DNA from: Microbispora bryophytorum
GTDB lineage: Bacteria > Actinomycetota > Actinomycetes > Streptosporangiales > Streptosporangiaceae
DNA length: 64,000 nt
Direction of reading: 5' to 3'
Assembly: GCF_006874465.1 (NCBI RefSeq)
Contig: NZ_VIRL01000009.1
Location: 124,001 to 188,000, forward strand
Shown here: positions 57,934 to 64,000 of the stretch, piece by piece
Layout: each line of letters begins with the position of its first letter
Numbering within the stretch: the stretch's first letter is position 1
Position numbers and translations under genes: made by a program
Notes under the pieces: generated by a model
Seen by the model: only the letters and a program-made list of their open reading frames with translations
Told to the model about the DNA's origin: nothing
Database searches by the model: none

Positions 57934-58944
57934 TTACTCGCCGGGGTCCTCGCTCAGCACCCGGGCCGCCTCCCTGCACCGGGCCAGCGCCGCCTTGGCG
58001 TACGCGGGCGAGGCCCCGGCCAGGCCGCAGGAGGGGGTGAGCACGACCTGCTCGGCGAGCCGGGCGGGCGGGAAGCCGAGGCGCCGCCACAGCTCGACCG
58101 CCGGTTTGGCCACCACCCCGACGTCCGCCAGCCGGGTGTCGGTCCCCGGCACGACGCCGAGGAACAGCGCGAGCCCCTTCTCGATCGTCTCCCCGATGGC
58201 GTCCTCGTCACGGCGGCGCAGCAGCGCCGCGTCCACCGACGCGCCCCGCGCGCCCGCCGTACGGATCACCTCGTACGGCACGCCCGGCGCGCAGCAGTGG
58301 ACGACCGGGAAGGCGGGTGCGAGCGCGGACAGCACGGTCCTCAACCGTTCGGCCGCGATCGGGGAGTCGACGGCGGCCAGCCGCCCGAAGCCGGACGCGG
58401 TCGGCACCGTGCCCGCCAGCACCCCGGGCAGCCCCGGCTCGTCGATCTGGACGACGAGGTCGGCTCCGGGAATCCGGCGCCGGACCTCCTCCACGTGCCG
58501 CGCGAGCCCCTCGGCCAGCGACTCGGTCAGGTCGCGTACGGCTCCCGTGTCGGCGAGCACCTTGTCGCCGTACCTGAGCTCGATCGCTCCGGCGAGCGTC
58601 CACGGCCCGCATGCCTGGATCTTGAACGGCCCCTGGTAACCCTGGGAGACCTCCTCCAGGCCGTCGAGGTCACGGGTGAGGTGGTCCCTGGCCCGCCTGA
58701 AGTCCCGTCCCGGCCGGTCGGCGAGCCGCCAGCCGGACGGCTGCACCTCCACCGGCAGCTCGACCAGGAGAGACGCCGTACGGCCGATCATGTCCGCGCC
58801 GACGCCCCGGCCGGGCAGCTCGGGCAGGTAGGGCATGGGCAGTTCGCCGAAGGCCGTCCTGACCGCCTCCAGATGGTCCTCGCCCGGGTAGGACCCCACC
58901 CCGGTGGCCGTGGCCCGAGGCCATGGATAGTCGCTCACGTTCAT
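57934..58944 (-). CDS. Methionine synthase (vitamin B12-independent) C-terminal domain-like protein
   Basis: The product has 336 residues. It starts MNVSDYPWPRATATGVGSYP and matches the UROD/MetE C-terminal barrel: PFKIQACGPWTLAGAIEL, LVVQIDEPGLPGVLAG, FPVVHCCAPGVPYEVIR and QVVLTPSCGLAGASPAYA, the last with a zinc-type Cys. It lacks the MetE N-terminal half. In actinobacteria this short form lies beside mnmA and ligA. Its methyl donor and acceptor are unproven. The ATG lies only 13 bp from that of the divergent MBL gene, and the two promoters must overlap. Confidence 0.88.
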   Translation of the reverse strand: MNVSDYPWPRATATGVGSYPGEDHLEAVRTAFGELPMPYLPELPGRGVGADMIGRTASLLVELPVEVQPSGWRLADRPGRDFRRARDHLTRDLDGLEEVSQGYQGPFKIQACGPWTLAGAIELRYGDKVLADTGAVRDLTESLAEGLARHVEEVRRRIPGADLVVQIDEPGLPGVLAGTVPTASGFGRLAAVDSPIAAERLRTVLSALAPAFPVVHCCAPGVPYEVIRTAGARGASVDAALLRRRDEDAIGETIEKGLALFLGVVPGTDTRLADVGVVAKPAVELWRRLGFPPARLAEQVVLTPSCGLAGASPAYAKAALARCREAARVLSEDPGE

Positions 58945-58957
58945 TAGCTTAGGGTTT

Positions 58958-59590
58958 ATGAAACTCACCAAACTCGGACACGCGTGCTGGCGGCTGGAGA
59001 AGGACGGCCGGACGCTCGTCATCGACCCGGGCTCGTTCAGCGGCGAGGGACTCCTCGACGCCGCGGACGCGGTGCTCGTCACCCATGAGCACTTCGACCA
59101 CGTGGACGCGAGTCTGCTCAAGAACGCGAGCCCGGACCTGGAAATCTTCACCTGCCAGGCGGTCGCCGACCAGCTCGGCCAGATCCCGGCGAAGGTCCAG
59201 GTCGTCAACCACGGGGACGCCTTCGACACGGCGGGCTTCCACGTGCAGGCGGTCGGCGAGTGGCACGCGCTCAACCTCCCCGACGTCCCGCCCGTGCAGA
59301 ACGTCGGCTTCTTCGTGGACGACGAGGTGTTCTACCCCGGCGACGCCCTCACGCCGCCCGGGCGCGACGTGCCCACGCTGCTCGTGCCGACCAACGCGCC
59401 GTGGCTCAAAGGAGCCGAGATGATCATGTATCTGCGCTACGTCCGGCCCGCCCGGGCCTACTCGACCCACGACGGGCTGGTCAACGAGATCGGCGCGACG
59501 CTGATCGACAACTGGCTCGGCATGGAGGCCGACAAGCAGAAGGCCGACTTCCGCCGCATCCCGGCCGGGGAGTCCGTCGACATCTCCTGA
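58958..59590 (+). CDS. MBL-fold metallohydrolase
   Basis: The product has 210 residues. The metallo-beta-lactamase motif is THEHFDHVD (near 42-50), with further ligands in GEWHALN and YPGDALTPPG and a C-terminal STHDGLVNE. The UlaG-like pattern suggests a phosphodiesterase or lactonase; the substrate is unknown. A TAGCTT hexamer ends seven bases before the ATG, so the mRNA is probably leaderless. The stop lies in a perfect 9-bp hairpin (GTCGACATC-tcct-GATGTCGAC, 59576-59597). Confidence 0.88.
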   Translation: MKLTKLGHACWRLEKDGRTLVIDPGSFSGEGLLDAADAVLVTHEHFDHVDASLLKNASPDLEIFTCQAVADQLGQIPAKVQVVNHGDAFDTAGFHVQAVGEWHALNLPDVPPVQNVGFFVDDEVFYPGDALTPPGRDVPTLLVPTNAPWLKGAEMIMYLRYVRPARAYSTHDGLVNEIGATLIDNWLGMEADKQKADFRRIPAGESVDIS

Positions 59591-59599
59591 TGTCGACGG

Positions 59600-59710
59600 C
59601 CGGGATCTCGGGCGGCCGGGATCCCGGCCGGCTGGAATCTCAGACGGCCGGAATCTCAGACGGCCGGAATCTCAGACGGCCGGAATCTCAGAGCCTGATC
59701 TCAGACGGCC
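59600..59710. repeat. Tandem repeat anchored on the mnmA stop codon (unit about 16 bp)
   Basis: On the minus strand the mnmA end GGCCGTCTGA is repeated about four more times as GGCCGTCTGAGATTCC. The copies fill the gap to the convergent MBL gene. The first copy is the coding end of mnmA. Confidence 0.85.
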
Positions 59711-60786
59711 GACGCGATCGTGGCGGAGCCGATGACGACGTCCCCGTCGTAGAGGACGGCGCCCTGACCCGCCGCGACGCCGGTCGCCGGGCGGTCGAGC
59801 TCGATGTGCAGCTCGCCGCCGGAGACCTGGGCGCGGCAGCCGTACACCTCGCCGTGGGCGCGCAACTGGACCGTGCACGTGATCGGCTCGTACGGCTCCG
59901 TCAGCGGGCCGTTCCACACCGGCCGCTCGCTCACGATGCTCCGGACCTCCAGGGAGGTGCGGGGACCGACCGTGACCGTGTTGGACACCGGCTCGATCGA
60001 CAGCACGTAGCGCGGCCTGCCGTCGGCGGCAGGCCGGTCGATGTGCAGGCCCTTGCGCTGCCCGACCGTGAAGCCGTACGCCCCCTGGTGGCTGCCGACC
60101 ACCCGGCCGGTGAGCGCGTCGACGATCGGCCCCTCGGACGCGCCGAGCCGGTCGGCGAGGAACGCCCGGGTGTCGCCGTCGGCGATGAAGCAGATGTCGT
60201 GGCTGTCGGGCTTGTCGGCGACGGTCAGCCCGCGCCGCGCCGCCTCCTCGCGCACCTGCGCCTTGGTCGAACCACCCAGCGGGAAGATCGCGTGCGCGAG
60301 CTGCGCGCGGGTGAGCACGCCCAGCACGTACGACTGGTCCTTGGCCTCGTCGACGCTGCGCCGCAGCACGCCGTCCTCCAGCCGTGCGTGGTGGCCGGTG
60401 GCGACGGCGTCGAAGCCGAGCGCGAGCGCCCGGTCGAGCACCGCCTCGAACTTGATCTTCTCGTTGCAGCGCAGGCAGGGATTGGGGGTGCGCCCGGCGG
60501 CGTACTCGCTGACGAAGTCCTCGACCACGTCACGATGGAACCGTTCCGCCATGTCCCACACGTAGAAGGGGATGCCGATGACGTCGGCCGCCCGGCGCGC
60601 GTCGCGGGCGTCCTCCAGGGTGCAGCACCCGCGCGCGCCGGTGCGGTAGGACTGCGGATTGGACGACAGCGCCAGATGGACGCCGGTGACGTCGTGCCCC
60701 GCCTCGGCGATCCGGGCGGCGGCCACCGCGGAGTCGACCCCGCCGGACATGGCGGCGAGGACGCGGAGCTTTCGTGTGGGACCCAT
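59701..60786 (-). CDS. mnmA: tRNA-specific 2-thiouridylase
   Basis: The product has 361 residues. The PP-loop [17 protein letters not shown] (14-30) binds ATP. Catalytic cysteines are in [14 protein letters not shown] (near 105) and [11 protein letters not shown] (near 198). The middle and C-terminal barrel domains are complete, ending with IASAV. It makes 2-thiouridine at U34 of Glu, Gln and Lys tRNAs. The cysteine desulfurase encoded at the right end of the window is the likely sulfur donor. A tandem repeat copies its stop region. Confidence 0.97.
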   Translation of the reverse strand: MGPTRKLRVLAAMSGGVDSAVAAARIAEAGHDVTGVHLALSSNPQSYRTGARGCCTLEDARDARRAADVIGIPFYVWDMAERFHRDVVEDFVSEYAAGRTPNPCLRCNEKIKFEAVLDRALALGFDAVATGHHARLEDGVLRRSVDEAKDQSYVLGVLTRAQLAHAIFPLGGSTKAQVREEAARRGLTVADKPDSHDICFIADGDTRAFLADRLGASEGPIVDALTGRVVGSHQGAYGFTVGQRKGLHIDRPAADGRPRYVLSIEPVSNTVTVGPRTSLEVRSIVSERPVWNGPLTEPYEPITCTVQLRAHGEVYGCRAQVSGGELHIELDRPATGVAAGQGAVLYDGDVVIGSATIASAV

Positions 60787-60862
60787 AACAGTTCGAGGTT
60801 ACCGCCCGCGGAGCCGCGCCCGCGTTGGCATCGGGGCGGGCGGGCTGCCAGGATGCGGGGTC

Positions 60863-61903
60863 ATGCGAGTGTTCGGGCGCAAGAGCGAGTCCGCCGACCC
60901 CGCCGAGGCCATCGCGGCATTCTGGACCTGGTGGGATCAGTCACGGCCCCAGATCGACGCGGGCGTCGAGGCGGAGGACCCCGAGGCCCTGTTCGAGCTG
61001 ATCGGCCCCGCCGTCACCGCCCTTCATCCGTCCCTCGTCTGGGAGATCGCTCCCGGCCGCATGGCCGTGAACGCCCTGGTCGTCAGCGCGTCGAACGACC
61101 CGGAGCTGCGGCCGTTCGCCCACCGGTGGGCCCTGGCGGCGCCGCCGGCGGACGCGATGTGGGAGTTCCATCCGTCGCGGCAGGCGAACCCGCAGGCCGC
61201 GGATCTGACGGTCGACGTCGGCGGTCGCGAGTTCGGGCTCGACCGGCTGGTGGTGGCGCTGCGCGTGCCGCCCGGCGCGCCGCGCGTGGACGTCACCGCA
61301 TTCCACCCGATCTTCCCCGACGTCGACGACGACACGCGGACGGAGGCGGCCTTCCTCGCGCTCGACTGGCTGCTGGGCGAGGACGAGGTGGCCCGCTGGG
61401 TGGGCGAGATCGTGGCCGCGGAGTTCGAGCCGATCGACGCCCTCCCCGCGATCCATCTGCCCGCCGTCGTCGCCGACGTGGCGGAGGGTTTCGCGGAGGA
61501 GCAGTGGGCGCTCCTCGAAGGCACCACCGCCACCGGCGGCCGGCTGACCGCCGCCGCCCGCTATCCCCTCCGGCCGGTCGACTTCCCGCTGTTCGACCAG
61601 CACATCGCCGTCACGCTGCCCTACCGGGAGGCCGACGGCGACGGGCTGCCCGCCGGGGCCTCCCTGGACGCGCTGCGCGACTTCGAGGAGCGGCTGACGG
61701 AGCGCCTGGCCGCGCTCGGCTCCGCCGTGCTGACGGCCCACCTGACCGCCGACCGCAGCCGGGTGCTGCACGTCTACGCCGACCCCGCGGCGGCCGTGCC
61801 GCCCGTGGTCGAGGAGGCCGCGGCCGAGTGGAAGGAGGGGCAGGCCCGCGTCGACGTGGCCGAGGACCCCTCATGGAGCGCGGTCGCCGCCTTCCTGACC
61901 TGA
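60863..61903 (+). CDS. Hypothetical protein, possible DUF695-type C-terminus
   Basis: The product has 346 residues with no signal peptide. The N-terminal part (FWTWWDQSRPQIDAGVEAED, LVWEIAPGRMAVNALVVSAS; 20-90) and the C-terminal part (about 230-346, RPVDFPLFDQHIAVTLPYRE) resemble actinobacterial proteins of unknown role; the latter recalls DUF695. The ATG was chosen over an upstream frame extension lacking homology. It is divergent from mnmA. Nothing indicates a function. Confidence 0.7.
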   Translation: MRVFGRKSESADPAEAIAAFWTWWDQSRPQIDAGVEAEDPEALFELIGPAVTALHPSLVWEIAPGRMAVNALVVSASNDPELRPFAHRWALAAPPADAMWEFHPSRQANPQAADLTVDVGGREFGLDRLVVALRVPPGAPRVDVTAFHPIFPDVDDDTRTEAAFLALDWLLGEDEVARWVGEIVAAEFEPIDALPAIHLPAVVADVAEGFAEEQWALLEGTTATGGRLTAAARYPLRPVDFPLFDQHIAVTLPYREADGDGLPAGASLDALRDFEERLTERLAALGSAVLTAHLTADRSRVLHVYADPAAAVPPVVEEAAAEWKEGQARVDVAEDPSWSAVAAFLT

Positions 61904-62019
61904 ATCGCCCATTCAGCGCGTTTCATCACATTTGAGCACGGGCACGTCGCGATAGACGCAACGCGCGGGCGGGGGCCCGCGTTCCGCCCGCTCCCGCAGG
62001 CTGCGGGGCCGATCCGGCG

Positions 62020-62958
62020 ATGGGATTGGGATCGGACATGGCTCAGCGCGCACTGGACCGGTTGCTGAACGCGATCGAAGGCGATGCCCGCCTCGACCGG
62101 CCGGGTCACCGGCTCGAACAGGGCCTCGCCTTCGCCGAGAACCTCCTCGGGGTCACCGGAGGCCGCGCCCGCGGTTTCCTGCACGGCGTCTGGCTGGGGC
62201 ACCCTCTCCACCCGGTGCTCACCGACCTCCCGATCGGCTCCTGGACGACGGCGCTGGTCCTGGACCTCACGGGGCAGAAGCGCGCGGCGCGCGCAGCCGT
62301 GGGAGTCGGCCTCGCCGGGGCACTGGCCGCGGCGGTGACCGGCCTGCACGACTGGCAGCACACGCACGACAACGCCCGGCGCGTCGGCATGGTCCACGGC
62401 ACGCTCAACACGCTCGCCGTCGCCCTGTACGGCTGGTCGTGGTGGCAGCGGGGCCGGGGACACCACCTGCGGGGGCGGCTCGCCGCCCTGCTCGGCTATC
62501 CCGTGATCATGGCCGGCGGCTTTCTGGGCGGCACGCTCGTCCACCGCCACCGGATCGGGGTCGACCAGACCGGCGGGCAGCTCGATCCCCGCCACTTCAC
62601 CCCTGTGCTGGCCGAGCGCGACCTGACCGGCGACCGGCTCCACCGGGTGCGGGCGGGCGACGTGGACGTCGTCCTGGTCCGCGCGGACGGCCGTATCCAC
62701 GCGCTGGAGAACGCCTGCCCGCACCTGGGCGGCCCGTTGTCCCAGGGCTGGCTCCGCGACGGGTCCATCACCTGCCCCTGGCACGGTTCGCAGTTCGAGC
62801 TGCGCAGCGGCGAGAGTCTGAACGGCCCGGCCACCGCCCCCGTGCCGTGCTTCCAGACCCGCGTACGCGACGGGTGGATCGAGGTGCGCCGGGCGCCGAA
62901 GCCGACGAGCTCGCCTCCCGGCAGCGCGCTGGTCCACCAGCAGGAGGTGCGGCCATGA
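62020..62958 (+). CDS. Rieske [2Fe-2S] protein fused to a DUF2231-like membrane domain
   Basis: The product has 312 residues. The N-terminal part (about 50-175) has four to five membrane helices with GHPLHPVLTDLPIGSWTTAL, a DUF2231 hallmark. The C-terminal Rieske domain (about 195-295) carries the cluster ligands in NACPHLGGPL and CPWHGSQFELRSG. This points to membrane electron transfer. The stop overlaps the start of a hemerythrin gene by four bases, so the two form an operon that may sense or handle oxygen or redox stress. Confidence 0.9.
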   Translation: MGLGSDMAQRALDRLLNAIEGDARLDRPGHRLEQGLAFAENLLGVTGGRARGFLHGVWLGHPLHPVLTDLPIGSWTTALVLDLTGQKRAARAAVGVGLAGALAAAVTGLHDWQHTHDNARRVGMVHGTLNTLAVALYGWSWWQRGRGHHLRGRLAALLGYPVIMAGGFLGGTLVHRHRIGVDQTGGQLDPRHFTPVLAERDLTGDRLHRVRAGDVDVVLVRADGRIHALENACPHLGGPLSQGWLRDGSITCPWHGSQFELRSGESLNGPATAPVPCFQTRVRDGWIEVRRAPKPTSSPPGSALVHQQEVRP

Positions 62959-63509
62959 GGAGAAGGCCACAGGCGCTCACGGAGGTGCGGGAGGCGCCGC
63001 CCCGACAGGAGCGCAAGAGGGCGACGCGGGTGCTCGTGGAGCACCACGAGGTGCTGCGGGGGCTCATACGGCGCCTGCTGGAGACGCCGCGCTCGGAGCC
63101 CGGACGACGGCGCGCGCTCGCCGACGAGCTGTTCGACGAGCTGCGGATGCACGAGCTGATCGAGGAGGAGATCTTTTATCCCGCGATGCGGGACGTCACC
63201 CCGGCCGTCGGCGCCGCCTGGTCCGAGCACCGCCAGCTCAGCGACCAGCTCGCGGCGCTGGTGCGCGCCGACCCCCGGACCGGCCGGTTCGACCGGGAGC
63301 TGAGGGTGATGCATGACGCGCTGGAGTCGCACGCCCATCTCGACGAGGAGCGGCAGATGTTCCCCGAGATCGAGCGCTTCGCGGATGAGGAGCAGCTGAT
63401 CGAGCTGGGCGACCGGCTCCAGGCCCGCCTCGGGCGGCTGCGCTCGTCGCGGCGCCTCCGGACGGTCCATCGCCTGCAGCGCGCGCTGCTGCGCCGTACG
63501 GCCCGGTAG
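62955..63509 (+). CDS. Hemerythrin HHE-domain protein
   Basis: The product has 184 residues. The di-iron ligands of the hemerythrin bundle are visible: EHHEVLRG (near 30), HELIEEEIFYPAM (near 70), EHRQLSDQL and HDALESHAHLDEERQMFPEI (near 120-139). A basic C-terminal tail follows. Such proteins bind oxygen or NO, or repair iron centres. It is translationally coupled (ATGA) to the Rieske gene. Confidence 0.92.
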   Translation: MRRRPQALTEVREAPPRQERKRATRVLVEHHEVLRGLIRRLLETPRSEPGRRRALADELFDELRMHELIEEEIFYPAMRDVTPAVGAAWSEHRQLSDQLAALVRADPRTGRFDRELRVMHDALESHAHLDEERQMFPEIERFADEEQLIELGDRLQARLGRLRSSRRLRTVHRLQRALLRRTAR

Positions 63510-63578
63510 GCGCGGCGACGGCCGTCACCGGATCCGGCGGGGCCCATGCCCGCGCTCTAGAGGGACAACCGGGGCAAG

Positions 63579-64000
63579 TTACGACAGACCAGCACGACGA
63601 GCGCGCTCGACGACATGCCCGATGACCTCCGCGACCCGGTCGACGTCCTCTTCCACGGAGGTGTGACCGAGGGAGAAACGCAGCGAGCCGCGGGCGCGGG
63701 CGCCGTCCTGGCCCATGGCGAGCAGCACGTGGGACGGCTGGGCGACCCCGGCCGAGCAGGCCGAGCCCGTGGAGCACTCCACGCCCTTGGCGTCGAGGAG
63801 CATGAGCAGGGCGTCCCCCTCGCACCCCGGGAACGAGAAGTGGGCGTTGCCGGGCAGCCGGTTCACCGGGTCGCCGTTCAGCACGACGTCGGGCACGGCC
63901 AGCCGTACGCGCTCGATCAGGTCGTCGCGCAACGCCGACAACCGCCCGGCCGTGGCGGGCTGCCGGGCCACGGCCGTCTCGACCGCCGCCGCGAACCCGG
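63579..64000 (-). CDS. Cysteine desulfurase (C-terminal part)
   Basis: About 140 C-terminal residues are in the window and the start lies beyond the right edge. The active-site cysteine is in [20 protein letters not shown], typical of class II NifS/IscS enzymes, and the C-terminal [20 protein letters not shown] also fits. It removes sulfur from cysteine for iron-sulfur clusters and for MnmA, whose gene lies downstream on the same strand. An iscS-mnmA linkage is typical of actinobacteria. Confidence 0.93.
   Translation of the reverse strand, partial: GFAAAVETAVARQPATAGRLSALRDDLIERVRLAVPDVVLNGDPVNRLPGNAHFSFPGCEGDALLMLLDAKGVECSTGSACSAGVAQPSHVLLAMGQDGARARGSLRFSLGHTSVEEDVDRVAEVIGHVVERARRAGLS

Overview
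The window comes from a high-GC actinobacterium, most likely of the Streptosporangiales (Nonomuraea/Streptosporangium type). The grounds are strong G/C third-position bias, many GTG starts, probable leaderless promoters, an NdgR-type IclR regulator beside leuCD, a CebR-type operator in front of a secreted GH6 cellulase, and the gene order iscS-mnmA-ligA-gatCAB-ilvBNC-serA-leuB-ilvE-cimA-gltX-leuCD. The taxonomic call is inference; no 16S gene is present.

Layout: 1-2.4 kb leuD (partial), leuC and divergent ndgR; 2.5-5.1 kb an acidic protein and an MgtC-like membrane protein; 5.1-7.0 kb an IS605-type TnpB remnant that has cut into an epimerase gene, plus a MerR regulator; 7.0-7.5 kb two tRNA-Glu and one tRNA-Gln with a 107-bp tandem duplication; 7.7-12.6 kb M3 peptidase, gltX, FAH-family hydrolase and a monooxygenase-like protein; 12.7-15.9 kb HD protein, a tetR/snoaL deletion scar and a secreted heparinase-like lyase; 15.9-18.1 kb a DivIVA/flavohemoglobin/truncated globin operon; 18.5-25.8 kb cimA, ilvE, leuB and serA with regulatory DNA; 26-30.6 kb SseB-like, MFS, CAP and FHA proteins; 30.8-34.4 kb ilvBNC with its attenuator; 34.8-42 kb GGDEF-EAL, 2-hydroxyacid dehydrogenase, PQQ sugar dehydrogenase and VanW; 42.2-49.6 kb gatCAB interrupted by an ATPase/DUF4276 pair, then a second GGDEF-EAL; 49.8-55 kb cellulase, a membrane-anchored unknown, PhzF and a DUF234-type ATPase; 55.1-64 kb ligA, MetE-like, MBL hydrolase, mnmA, an unknown, Rieske/hemerythrin and the end of a cysteine desulfurase.

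Two themes link the genes. The first is branched-chain amino acid synthesis (leuCD, cimA, ilvE, leuB, ilvBNC, with serA and the regulator ndgR). Its control elements are readable: a TCTC-N7-GAGA palindrome occurs twice between leuC and ndgR, once over the cimA promoter and once upstream of leuB, and two peptide attenuators precede cimA (leader with LL..LLII) and ilvB (leader with ILVVL). The second is glutaminyl-tRNA supply: gltX, tRNA-Glu, tRNA-Gln, GatCAB and the U34 thiolase MnmA with its sulfur donor.

The most unusual items are a split OLD/PARIS-like pair (SMC-type ATPase plus DUF4276 TOPRIM-like protein) cotranscribed inside the gatCAB operon with stop/start overlaps, two coupled micro-ORFs that bridge ilvB and ilvN, a 36-residue small ORF between serA and leuB, the cimA attenuator, and degenerate tandem repeats at convergent gene ends whose units copy the stop-codon region of the neighbouring gene.
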